NCBI RefSeq assembly: GCF_009765165.1
Contig: NZ_VLNU01000001.1
Location: 1,789,001 to 1,853,000, forward strand
DNA length: 64,000 nt
Direction of reading: 5' to 3'
DNA from: Lysobacter panacisoli
Lineage (GTDB): Bacteria; Pseudomonadota; Gammaproteobacteria; Xanthomonadales; Xanthomonadaceae
Positions 17,810 through 25,357 of the stretch are shown one piece after another. The translations under genes and the position numbers were made by a program. Under the pieces are notes generated by a model that saw only the letters and a list, made by a program, of their open reading frames with translations, made no database searches and was not told the DNA's origin. Every line of letters starts with the position of its first letter. Position 1 is the first letter of the stretch.

Positions 17810-18343
17810 TTACATCGCGCCGGTGCGAACGTGGAAACCGAGCGCGCCGGCGACCATGCGCACGGCTTCGTCGTCGCGCTGCAGGGCGATCCAGCCGGCG
17901 CAGGTTTCCTCGCCGGTTTCCCAGGTCCACACCGTGTAGTGGTGCTCGCGCAGCCGATCGAAGGCGATGTTGACCAGCACCGGCACTTCCGCCTCGGCGA
18001 GGAACTCGTCGTCGAACGCATCCTCCACGCCCCAGTCGATGCGCAGGTTGAAGCGCGCAGCGAGCTCGTCCATCACTTCGATCAGCCCGGTCGCGTCGTC
18101 ATCGGCGATGTGGAAGCCGGCCTTCCAGTCGATCGCGTCGCGCAGCGCCGGCACCGGATCGGCGCCGTCGGCGATGGCGTCGCGGCACGCGGCAAACTGT
18201 TGCATCGCAGCGTCCTCGTCGCCCGGATTGACCAGCAGCAGGAACTGCCAGACCAGCGTCTCGAGCGCGGCTTGCTCGTCGACGTCGGATTCCGGATGGA
18301 ACGTGCGGGCGAAGTTGTCGTCGGGGTCGTACTCGGTGTGCAT
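17810..18343 (-). CDS. DUF6630-like acidic protein
   Basis: 177 residues, strongly acidic, no signal peptide. Seen: LETLVWQFLLLVNPGDEDAA, DAIDWKAGFHIADDDATGLI, and a C-terminal segment HHYTVWTWETGEETCAGWIA. The similarity to DUF6630 is from memory; I assign no function. It converges with the histidine kinase (nine bases between stops). Confidence 0.6.
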   Translation of the reverse strand: MHTEYDPDDNFARTFHPESDVDEQAALETLVWQFLLLVNPGDEDAAMQQFAACRDAIADGADPVPALRDAIDWKAGFHIADDDATGLIEVMDELAARFNLRIDWGVEDAFDDEFLAEAEVPVLVNIAFDRLREHHYTVWTWETGEETCAGWIALQRDDEAVRMVAGALGFHVRTGAM

Positions 18344-18467
18344 GGTCGTGGCGCGCGCGAAACGGGGCGACAGGATACGGCGCGCAGGCGCGGTCGCGGA
18401 GGACGCCCAGCGGCTGCGTCGCGGCGGACGCAGGCGCTAAGCTTCGCCGCCTCAGGGGGAGGAAACG

Positions 18468-18626
18468 ATGAAGACGAAGGGATATCCGGGCGCAGGCTGG
18501 CGTCGCGACGCGGTCGCGGTCGCGGGCGGCGCGTCGGCGCCGCTGCTGGGCGCGGCCCTGCAGCCGCTGCCGTTCATCGACGACGAGACCTGGCTGTTCT
18601 GCTGGTACGTACTGCCCCCGCGCTGA
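18468..18626 (+). CDS. Small predicted protein (52 aa)
   Basis: Begins MKTKGYPGAGWRRDAVAVAG and ends DDETWLFCWYVLPPR. Seen: a very strong ribosome site, AGGGGGAGGAAACG, directly before the ATG, and a hairpin that overlaps the last codons. There is no clear signal peptide; the middle is Ala/Gly-rich. I recognise no family. It could be a genuine small gene or a remnant; the ribosome site is the main argument. Confidence 0.45.
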   Translation: MKTKGYPGAGWRRDAVAVAGGASAPLLGAALQPLPFIDDETWLFCWYVLPPR

Positions 18627-18638
18627 GGCGGGGGCAGT
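18611..18638. terminator. Terminator-like hairpin between convergent genes
   Basis: An 11-bp perfect stem ACTGCCCCCGC/GCGGGGGCAGT with a six-base loop. It overlaps the end of the small gene at 18468 and lies ten bases beyond the response regulator stop. There is no T-run on either side, so termination may be weak or Rho-assisted. Confidence 0.55.
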
Positions 18639-18647
18639 GTCGTGGTG

Positions 18648-19421
18648 TCAGATCGGCGCGACCGCACCCTGTGGGTAGGTGAAGGTGCGTGGCACCGCGC
18701 GCTCCGGTTCCGGTGCCGGCGGCTGTGCCGGACGCAGGTCGGCGACCTTGTAGCCCGCGGTCTGCATGGTATGCAGCAGCGGATGGTCGAACGGCCGGTC
18801 GATGGTCTTGCGCAGGTTGTAGAGATGGCTGCGCAGGGTGTCCGAATCCGGCGCCTCGCCCTTCCAGATCTCGCGTTCGATCTCCTGCCGCGATACCACG
18901 CGCGGCGATTCGCGCATCAGGATGTGCAACAGCTGGAAACCGGTCGGCGACAAGCGCAGTTCCTGACCGGCGCGGTGCACCGTCATCGCTTCCGGGTCGA
19001 GCACCAGATCGGCCACGCGCAGCGTGCCGCCGCCCATCGCCTTGCGATCGCGGCGGATCAGCGCACGCACGCGCGCTTCGAGTTCCTGGATCGCGAACGG
19101 CTTGGTGAGGTAATCGTCGGCGCCGGCTTCCAGTCCGGTGACCTTGTCGTCGAGCGTGTCGCGCGCGGTCAGCATCAGGATCGGCGTCGAGCAGCGCTGG
19201 TCCTTGCGGATGCGCCGGCACACGTCGAGGCCGTCCAGCCGCGGCAGTGAGCGATCGAGGATGATCGCGTCGTAGTTGGTTTCGTGGGTGAGCCGCAGGG
19301 CGTCCGTTCCGTCGCGGGCGAAGTCCACTTCGTAGCCAAGGGACTCCAGGTATTCGCCGACCATCTCCGCAATGGCCAGATGGTCTTCAACGATGAGAAT
19401 CAAGCCGCCGGTGTTCTTCAT
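18648..19421 (-). CDS. OmpR-family response regulator
   Basis: 257 residues. Seen: a receiver domain (ILIVEDHLAIAEMVGEYLES; phospho-acceptor Asp in AIILDRSLPRLDGLDV; Thr in MLTARDT; Lys in YLTKPF), then a winged-helix DNA-binding domain (LRLSPTGFQLLHILMRESPR; LRSHLYNLRKTID; LLHTMQTAGYKV). A Pro-rich tail of about 25 residues (RPAQPPAPEPERAVPRTF) is unusual. ATG 19421 follows GGGAGG. The DSDTLRSHLYNLRKTID pattern is nearer to QseB/PmrA-like than PhoB. No kinase is in the operon; the PAS kinase at 16661 is the closest candidate. Confidence 0.92.
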   Translation of the reverse strand: MKNTGGLILIVEDHLAIAEMVGEYLESLGYEVDFARDGTDALRLTHETNYDAIILDRSLPRLDGLDVCRRIRKDQRCSTPILMLTARDTLDDKVTGLEAGADDYLTKPFAIQELEARVRALIRRDRKAMGGGTLRVADLVLDPEAMTVHRAGQELRLSPTGFQLLHILMRESPRVVSRQEIEREIWKGEAPDSDTLRSHLYNLRKTIDRPFDHPLLHTMQTAGYKVADLRPAQPPAPEPERAVPRTFTYPQGAVAPI

Positions 19422-19572
19422 GCACTGCGCCTCCCGTAAGTGCGTGAAGGCTGCGAAGACCGCCGTGAAAAGCAGGTGAGCGCCTGCATGAATCCGGTGC
19501 GTCGTCACACTCGCGTGACGCTGAACCGACAAATCGTGCAAAGAAGCGGCGCGCGCGCTAGGTGCGATGCGC

Positions 19573-19604
19573 AAAAAAAAGCTGCCGCGACGGTCGCGGC
19601 AGCT
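19573..19604 (-). terminator. Orphan Rho-independent terminator
   Basis: On the minus strand an 11-bp stem AGCTGCCGCGA/TCGCGGCAGCT with a three-base loop is followed by eight T residues. No recognised minus-strand gene lies upstream for two kilobases, so it may end a small RNA starting between about 19605 and 19800, or block antisense transcription entering the response regulator gene. The rest of the 380-bp gap (19422-19804) shows no clear gene. Confidence 0.85.
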
Positions 19605-19804
19605 CGTGGGGGAAAGAGAGGCGTCCCTGCGACACCCCGGCCGGACTCGCATTCGGCCGCAGTCAGAATCGTTGTCCCACGCTGGTCGACCCATCGGACG
19701 AATCCGAAAGCGCGCGGACCGTTGGTCGGGAAGCGTGCGCGCGCACTGTCGTGCGCATCGCGATGCACGCAGGCTGGGCTCGGCTCGCGTCGACGGGAGG
19801 CCGC

Positions 19805-20206
19805 ATGGCATCGATCCAGCAGGACATCGAGGTGGACGCGCCGCTTGCGCAGGTGTGGGACGCGCTCGCCGACGTCGGCCGCATCCACGAACGGCTCGTT
19901 CCGGGCTTCGTCGCCGAGTGCCGGATGGAAGGCCGCGTGCGCGTGGTGACGTTCGGCGACGGCACGGTCATTCACGAACCCATCCTCGACATCGACGCGT
20001 CGCGCCATCGCGTCGCGTGGTCGGCTGGCGAGCCGTTCCAGCACTACAACGCCTCGGTGCAGGCGCTGGATGTCGGGCCGGATCGCACGCGCATCGTCTG
20101 GATCGCCGACCTGCTGCCCGACGAACTGGGCGGGCGGGTCGCGGAGATGATCGGCCAGGGCCTCGCGGTGATGAAGCGGACGCTGGAGCGTGCGACGAGA
20201 GGGTGA
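19805..20206 (+). CDS. SRPBCC-fold protein
   Basis: 133 residues. Seen: the START/Bet v1-like pattern IQQDIEVDAPLAQVWDALAD, a central VVTFGDGTVIHEPILDID strand set, and a C-terminal helix MIGQGLAVMKRTLERA. GGGAGG lies four bases before the ATG. Known: this fold binds hydrophobic ligands and includes polyketide cyclases. Inferred: a small ligand-binding or dehydratase-like protein. The SnoaL-like gene follows after 46 bases on the same strand and is probably co-transcribed. Confidence 0.8.
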   Translation: MASIQQDIEVDAPLAQVWDALADVGRIHERLVPGFVAECRMEGRVRVVTFGDGTVIHEPILDIDASRHRVAWSAGEPFQHYNASVQALDVGPDRTRIVWIADLLPDELGGRVAEMIGQGLAVMKRTLERATRG

Positions 20207-20252
20207 CGCCGCGCGCGCTACCCTGCGGCCTTCGCAAGCGAGCGGAGCCGGC

Positions 20253-20639
20253 ATGGGCAGCGACGAACAGCAGATCCGCGACCTGGTGCGCACGTGGATG
20301 CAGGCCACGCGCGAAGGCGACGTCGCGATGGTGCTTGGCCTGATGACAGACGACGTCGTCTTCCTCGTGGCCGGGCAGGCGCCGTTCGGCAAGGCCGAGT
20401 TCGCGCAGGCCATGCGCCAGCAGGCGAGCGCGGCGATGAGCTTCGACGGCGAGAGCGACGTCGAGGAAGTCCAGGTCCACGGCGACTGGGCGTTCATGCG
20501 CGCGCACCTGACCGTACGCGTGAACCGTCCGGGTGCCGCGCCAATCACGCGCACCGGCCGCACGCTCACCGTGCTGCGGCGCGAGGACGGTCGCTGGCGC
20601 ATCGCCCGCGACGCCAACCTGCTGGTCGCCGCCGGATGA
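20253..20639 (+). CDS. SnoaL/NTF2-like protein (SgcJ type)
   Basis: 128 residues. Seen: an NTF2-like fold start (DEQQIRDLVRTWMQATREGD), LGLMTDDVVFLVAGQAPFG, and the closing strands WAFMRAHLTVRV and DGRWRIARDANLL, matching the SgcJ/EcaC group. A GGAG site precedes ATG 20253. Known: these are small-molecule-binding proteins often labelled oxidoreductase without proof. Its pairing with an SRPBCC protein hints at a shared small-molecule substrate. Confidence 0.85.
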   Translation: MGSDEQQIRDLVRTWMQATREGDVAMVLGLMTDDVVFLVAGQAPFGKAEFAQAMRQQASAAMSFDGESDVEEVQVHGDWAFMRAHLTVRVNRPGAAPITRTGRTLTVLRREDGRWRIARDANLLVAAG

Positions 20640-20688
20640 GGCGCCGACGCGCGGCATAATCCCGCGACCTTTCCTGGCACGGCGGCGC

Positions 20689-21825
20689 ATGGCCTTCTGG
20701 AGTCTCGTCTTCGCGATCGCCGCGGCGCAGGCCGTGCTGCTCGCGCTCGCGCTGTGGCGGCGTCCGGTCAACGCGGGCAGCAATCGCGTGCTGGCGGTGT
20801 GGATCGGGTTGATCGGCTTCGACCTGGCGGTCAAGGCCGCGTGGTTCCACGGACCGTCCGCGACCCTGTTCCGGCCGTACCGCTTGGCGCAGCTGTTCCC
20901 GTTCTTCTACGGCAGCTTCTTCTACCTCTACGTGCGCACGCTGACGCAGGCGCGCGGTTTCGTGCGGCGCGACGCGCTGCACCTGCTGCCGTTCGCGCTG
21001 GTACTGCTGCTCAACCTCGAGGTGTTGCTGATGCCGCGCGCGGAGGTGGAAGCGCTGCTGGCGCGACTCGCCGCGGGCGGGCGCTGGCCGCAGTCGCCGC
21101 GGTTGGACATCGCGCTGTACATGGCGGGCGTGTCGTACGTGGTGGCGGGGCTGGTCGTGGTGCGCGGCTATCGCCGGCGACTGCTGCAACGGCGATCGGA
21201 CGCGGACCGCATGTCGCTGCACTGGATCGACGTGATGGCGGCGTCGCAGATCGTGATCTGGTGCATCGCCCTGGCGCAGTGGCAGTTCCGCATCCCGTGG
21301 ATCGACTTTCCGCTGATCTACGGCGCGGTGGCGGCGTGGGTGTTCGCGGTCGGTTACCTGAGCCTGGCGCAGGCGCCCGTGCTGGCGAACGAGCCGGCGC
21401 AGGCCGTGCGTGACGTGATGGTGGACGATGCGCCGGGCACGGAAGACCCGCGCTTCCCCGAAGTCGAGGCGCGGCTCGCGCAGCTGATGGCGCGCGAACG
21501 CCTGCATCGCGAACCGGCGCTGACGATCGGCGAGGTCGCGCGGCGCAGCGGTTATCCCGAATACCTCGTCTCGGCGGTGATCAACCGGCGTTTCGAGGGC
21601 AACTTCTGGGCGTACGTGAACCGCCATCGCATCGAGGACGCACGCGCCTGCCTGGCCGATCCCGGCGACGCGCGCACCGTGCTCGACATCGCCTACGCCT
21701 GCGGATTCACCTCCAAGTCCACGTTCAACGCCGCGTTCAAGCGGGAGACCGGCGAAACGCCGACGGCATACCGCGCGCGCTGCGCGACTGCCGATGCAGC
21801 AGCAGCTCGCACACCGCCAGGTTGA
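20689..21825 (+). CDS. Membrane-anchored AraC-type regulator
   Basis: 378 residues. Seen: about seven hydrophobic segments in the first 235 residues (LVFAIAAAQAVLLALALW; VLAVWIGLIGFDLAVKAAWF; ALHLLPFALVLLLNLEVLLM; and others), then a cytoplasmic AraC DNA-binding domain with both helix-turn-helices (LTIGEVARRSGYPEYLVSAV; VLDIAYACGFTSKSTFNAAF; ETGETPTAYR). A CATAAT -10-like box near 20655 fits the start. Known: 7TM-AraC proteins couple an extracytoplasmic or membrane signal to transcription. The last 29 codons overlap the end of the convergent DUF2306 gene. Confidence 0.88.
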   Translation: MAFWSLVFAIAAAQAVLLALALWRRPVNAGSNRVLAVWIGLIGFDLAVKAAWFHGPSATLFRPYRLAQLFPFFYGSFFYLYVRTLTQARGFVRRDALHLLPFALVLLLNLEVLLMPRAEVEALLARLAAGGRWPQSPRLDIALYMAGVSYVVAGLVVVRGYRRRLLQRRSDADRMSLHWIDVMAASQIVIWCIALAQWQFRIPWIDFPLIYGAVAAWVFAVGYLSLAQAPVLANEPAQAVRDVMVDDAPGTEDPRFPEVEARLAQLMARERLHREPALTIGEVARRSGYPEYLVSAVINRRFEGNFWAYVNRHRIEDARACLADPGDARTVLDIAYACGFTSKSTFNAAFKRETGETPTAYRARCATADAAAARTPPG

Positions 21826-22393
21826 TCGTCCAGCAGCTCCACGCGGCGAACACATAGACCGACAGCGGCGGCAAGTGCAGGGCGCCGATGCCGACGCCCA
21901 TCGTCAGCCGCAGGGTGATCGCCGAGGCGGTCAGCGCGACGCTGCGCCACATCCAGCGGCGATGCGCCTCGTGCCGGCGTGCGATCGCGTGGGCGATGCC
22001 GATGGTCGTCACCGTCAGCCAGGTCACCGCGAGCAGGGTGAACGCGACGCGGCTCGGCCATCCGCCCTGCGCGTGCTGGGCCAGCGACAGCCCGGCCAGC
22101 CCGCCGACCAGCACGCATGCCGTGTACAGCCCGCCGCCGATGCGATGCAGTCGCGGCCAGCGTCGCCGCAGCGACGTGCTCAGCTGCATCGGCGACAGCA
22201 GCAGGGCAACGCCGCCGCCGAACAGGTGCGCGGGGACGTCCAGCCCGGAGCGGGCGAACTGCTCGGCAAAGCGGTTGCCCGCTTCGAAATCGCGGAACAG
22301 GTACACGAACGCCCAGCCCGCCACGCCCGCGCACAGGACCGAAAACACCAGGTTCGACGACCAGACCGCCGACGAACGCAACGACACCGCCAT
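21737..22393 (-). CDS. DUF2306 membrane protein
   Basis: 218 residues. Seen: multiple membrane helices; the signature LFGGGVALLLSPMQLSTSLR, RRWPRLHRIGGGLYTACVLV, then ARRHEAHRRWMWRSVALTAS, with repeated HR and RxW motifs typical of DUF2306. ATG 22393 follows GGGAG at seven bases; GTG 22408 is the alternative. Function unknown. The 3' end overlaps the AraC gene by 89 bases, which is long for a convergent pair. Confidence 0.85.
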   Translation of the reverse strand: MAVSLRSSAVWSSNLVFSVLCAGVAGWAFVYLFRDFEAGNRFAEQFARSGLDVPAHLFGGGVALLLSPMQLSTSLRRRWPRLHRIGGGLYTACVLVGGLAGLSLAQHAQGGWPSRVAFTLLAVTWLTVTTIGIAHAIARRHEAHRRWMWRSVALTASAITLRLTMGVGIGALHLPPLSVYVFAAWSCWTINLAVCELLLHRQSRSARGMPSAFRRSPA

Positions 22394-22474
22394 GACGCTC
22401 TCCCTCACTGATGAGGGGTGCAGGCTCGTCGCTGTGGGGTATCGCGTCGTCCGAGCCGGCGGAGTCGTACGCCA

Positions 22475-22894
22475 TCAGGCCGTTTCGGACGCCATCGGCG
22501 GGAACTCGGGGTGGTGCGGCAGAGCATCCGACGTCGCCATCCACGGCAGCCGCTGCGAGGTCCAGTAATGGAACTGCGGCGCGATCCGTTCCGGCTCGTC
22601 GAAGCTGCCCAGGGTCAGGTCGACCATGTCCGGCAGGTAGTCGGCGGTAAAGCTCAGCGAGGTCCCGCAGTGCGGGCAGAAGCCGCGCCGCACGCCGGGG
22701 GAGGGCGTGTGTTCGGCTGGTGTCGAGCCGGTGAACGCCACCTGCGACGACGCGAACAGCGCCCACGCCACCGCCGGCGCGCCGGTCGAGCGCCGGCAGT
22801 CCCGGCAATGGCACAGCGCGCTCATCAGCGCCTCGCCGCGAGCGCGGTACCGCACGGCGCCGCAGCGGCAGCCGCCTTCCAGAATGTCCGACAT
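22475..22894 (-). CDS. GFA/CENP-V family zinc protein
   Basis: 139 residues. Seen: the zinc ligands GGCRCGAVRYRA, LCHCRDCRRSTGAP and GFCPHCGTSLSF, the complete Cys set of the glutathione-dependent formaldehyde-activating fold. Known: Gfa condenses formaldehyde with glutathione, but many family members have other or unknown roles. It stands alone on the minus strand, upstream of DUF2306. Confidence 0.9.
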   Translation of the reverse strand: MSDILEGGCRCGAVRYRARGEALMSALCHCRDCRRSTGAPAVAWALFASSQVAFTGSTPAEHTPSPGVRRGFCPHCGTSLSFTADYLPDMVDLTLGSFDEPERIAPQFHYWTSQRLPWMATSDALPHHPEFPPMASETA

Positions 22895-22996
22895 GCCCGA
22901 GGCCTCGACGATGGGGGCCTTCAGGCTGGCAGCGATGGCTTGATCGGGATTGCTGAATCGGCATCGCCGGACCCTTGAAGCCGACCGTTGCCGTCG

Positions 22997-23018
22997 TTAT
23001 ATGATCAGCATCATATAA
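22997..23018. promoter_or_regulatory. Palindromic operator upstream of the TetR gene
   Basis: TTATATGAT-CAGC-ATCATATAA is a perfect inverted repeat with 9-bp arms and a 4-bp spacer, and is AT-rich in a very GC-rich context. It ends 11 bases before the TetR ATG and includes a TATAAA -10-like box (23014-23019). This fits an autoregulatory TetR operator. Confidence 0.8.
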
Positions 23019-23029
23019 AGCACCGGCCG

Positions 23030-23632
23030 ATGCGATACGACCCCGACCACAAGCAGCAGACCCGCGATCGCGTGCTCCGCGCCGCCGCGCGCGCGATCCG
23101 CGACGACGGCCCGCACCGCGTCGCCGTCGCCGGCGTGATGCGCGAGGCCGGGCTTACCCACGGCGGCTTCTACGCGCACTTCCGTTCCAAGGGCGAGCTG
23201 GTCGCGGCGGCGATCACGCGCATGTTCGACGACGCGTTCCGCACCTGGCAGCGCTGCAGCGAACAGCCCGATGCGCGCGCGCTGGCCGACTACATCGGCC
23301 TGTACCTGTCGATGGCGCACCGCGACGCACCGGGCAAGGGCTGCCCGATCGCTGCGCTGTCGAGCGACCTGCCGCGACTCGAACCCGAATCGCGCGACGC
23401 CTTCGCCGCCGGTGCACGCCGGCTCGCCGACGCGCTCGCGCAGCCACTGGGCCGCCTCGGCCATGAAGACGCCGATGTGCTGGCGAGTTCGGTGCTGGCG
23501 GAGCTGGTCGGCGCGATCACGCTCGCGCGCTGCGAACCGTCGCGCACGCGCGCCATCGCGCACCTGGATGCATCGCGGATGCAGCTGTTGCGCCGCCTCG
23601 ATCTGAACGACCTTCCGGAGAACCCCGCATGA
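23030..23632 (+). CDS. TetR-family repressor
   Basis: 200 residues. Seen: an N-terminal helix-turn-helix (TRDRVLRAAARAIRDDG, VAVAGVMREAGLTHGGFYAH, FRSKGELVAAAI) and a C-terminal ligand domain with APGKGCPIAALSSDLPR, a pattern shared with the AcrR/NemR-like subgroup that often has a reactive Cys. Start 23030 is chosen because the longer reading would cover the operator. It overlaps the thioesterase gene by ATGA and probably controls the thioesterase-thiolase-SDR set. Confidence 0.9.
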   Translation: MRYDPDHKQQTRDRVLRAAARAIRDDGPHRVAVAGVMREAGLTHGGFYAHFRSKGELVAAAITRMFDDAFRTWQRCSEQPDARALADYIGLYLSMAHRDAPGKGCPIAALSSDLPRLEPESRDAFAAGARRLADALAQPLGRLGHEDADVLASSVLAELVGAITLARCEPSRTRAIAHLDASRMQLLRRLDLNDLPENPA

Positions 23633-24087
23633 GCCTGGTCAATGAAGTCGCCGCCGGCGCCGATGGACTGTCGCAGTTGCGCGCGCTGATCGCGTCGGGC
23701 CGCAAGCCCGGCATCCTGAAAGCGCTGGACTTCGACTTCATCGAGGTCGAGCCCGGCCACGCGGTATTCGTGGGCACGCCTGGCGACCACGCCTACAACC
23801 CGATCGGCACCGTGCACGGCGGTTACGCAGCGACGTTGCTCGATTCGGCCTGCGGCTGCGCGGTCCATTCGCGCCTGGACGCGACGCAGGCGTACACCAC
23901 GCTCGAACTCAAGGTCGCGTACCACAAGGCCATCACCCGCGACAGCGGACCGCTGCGCGCGGAAGGCCGCGTGCTGTCGATGGGCCGTCGTGCCGCATTC
24001 GCCGAAGCGCGCCTGATCGATGCCGAGGGCCGCCTGTACGCCTCGGCCACTTCCACCCTGCTCGTGTTCGAACGTCCCGCGAACTGA
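23629..24087 (+). CDS. PaaI-family hotdog thioesterase
   Basis: 152 residues. Seen: hotdog-fold core NPIGTVHGGYAATLLDSACG with the conserved His-Gly-Gly, AYTTLELKVAYHKAIT and EGRVLSMGRRAAFAEARL. Known: these enzymes hydrolyse acyl- or phenylacetyl-CoA thioesters. Translation is coupled to the TetR gene by a four-base overlap. Followed by a thiolase and an SDR enzyme, so a role in acyl-CoA turnover is likely. Confidence 0.88.
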   Translation: MSLVNEVAAGADGLSQLRALIASGRKPGILKALDFDFIEVEPGHAVFVGTPGDHAYNPIGTVHGGYAATLLDSACGCAVHSRLDATQAYTTLELKVAYHKAITRDSGPLRAEGRVLSMGRRAAFAEARLIDAEGRLYASATSTLLVFERPAN

Positions 24088-24129
24088 GTTCCCGCACGCA
24101 TCTGCGTGCATTGCTTACGTGAGTCCCCC

Positions 24130-25320
24130 ATGACTGCCCACGACCCCATCGTCATCGTGTCCGCCGTGCGCACGCCGCTCGGCCGTTTCCTCGGCGACCT
24201 CTCGCCCGTCACCGCGCCGCAGCTGGGTTCGCAGGTCATCCGTGCCGCGCTCGAACGCGCCGCGCTGCCGCCCGAACGCGTCGACGAAGTCCTGATGGGC
24301 TGCGTCCTCCCGGCGGGACAGGGCCAGGCGCCCGCGCGTCAGGCGATGCGCGGCGCGGGCCTGCCCGATGCGGTCGGCGCGACCACGATCAACAAGGTCT
24401 GCGGTTCAGGCATGAAGGCCACGATGCTCGGCCACGACCTGCTGCGCGCCGGTTCGGCCGACATCGTCGTCGCCGGCGGCATGGAGTCGATGTCGAACGC
24501 GCCCTATCTGTTGGCGAAGGCGCGTGGCGGCTATCGCGTCGGCCACGACCGCATCTTCGACCACATGATGCTCGACGGACTGGAGGACGCGTACGAACCC
24601 GGTCGCGCGATGGGCGAATTCGGCGAGGCCGCCGCGCAACGCTACGGCTTCGATCGCGAGGCGCAGGACGCCTATGCGATGGAAACCCTGCGCCGCGCGC
24701 GCCACGCGATCGAGAGCGGGGAATTCGTGGATGAGATCGTCCCGATCGCGGTGCCGGGCAAGGGCGGCGACCGCGTCGTGGACGCCGACGAGCACGCGAT
24801 GAAAGTGTCGCCGGAAAAGATCCCGCAGCTCAAGCCGGCGTTCGCGAAGGACGGCACGATCACCGCCGCCAGCGCATCGGCCAACGCCGACGGTGCCGCG
24901 GCCCTGGTGCTGACGCGGCGTTCGGTCGCCCTGCGCGACGGCCTGCCGATCCTCGCCGAGATCCGCGGACACGCCACCCACAGCCAGGAGCCGGCCTGGT
25001 ACACCACCGCGCCGATCCCGGCCATCGACAAGCTGCTCGGTCGCGTCGGCTGGACGGTCGCGGACGTGGACCTGTTCGAGATCAACGAGGCGTTCGCCGT
25101 GGTCGCGATGGCCGCCGCGCGCGAGCTGGGCATCCCGGCCGAGCGCCTCAACGTGAACGGGGGCGCATGTGCGCTCGGACATCCTATCGGCGCAACCGGT
25201 GCGCGGCTCATCGTCACGTTGTTGCACGCGCTGCGCAGGCGGGGCCTTCGCCGCGGCGTCGCCGCACTGTGCATCGGCGGCGGCGAGGCGACCGCGATCG
25301 CCATCGAACTCCCTGCCTGA
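24130..25320 (+). CDS. Acetyl-CoA C-acyltransferase (thiolase)
   Basis: 396 residues, full length for a thiolase. Seen: the acyl-accepting Cys in NKVCGSGMKATML, GGMESMSNAPYLL, the NEAFA segment (LFEINEAFAVVAMAA), the His in NVNGGACALGHPIGATGAR and the second Cys in ALCIGGGEATA. It condenses or cleaves acyl-CoA (beta-oxidation or acetoacetyl-CoA formation). Start ATG 24130; ATG at 24106 lies in the upstream gap. In the TetR-controlled set. Confidence 0.93.
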   Translation: MTAHDPIVIVSAVRTPLGRFLGDLSPVTAPQLGSQVIRAALERAALPPERVDEVLMGCVLPAGQGQAPARQAMRGAGLPDAVGATTINKVCGSGMKATMLGHDLLRAGSADIVVAGGMESMSNAPYLLAKARGGYRVGHDRIFDHMMLDGLEDAYEPGRAMGEFGEAAAQRYGFDREAQDAYAMETLRRARHAIESGEFVDEIVPIAVPGKGGDRVVDADEHAMKVSPEKIPQLKPAFAKDGTITAASASANADGAAALVLTRRSVALRDGLPILAEIRGHATHSQEPAWYTTAPIPAIDKLLGRVGWTVADVDLFEINEAFAVVAMAAARELGIPAERLNVNGGACALGHPIGATGARLIVTLLHALRRRGLRRGVAALCIGGGEATAIAIELPA

Positions 25321-25357
25321 CCCGCCGACGACCCAACTTCCGCGAACGAGGTGACGC

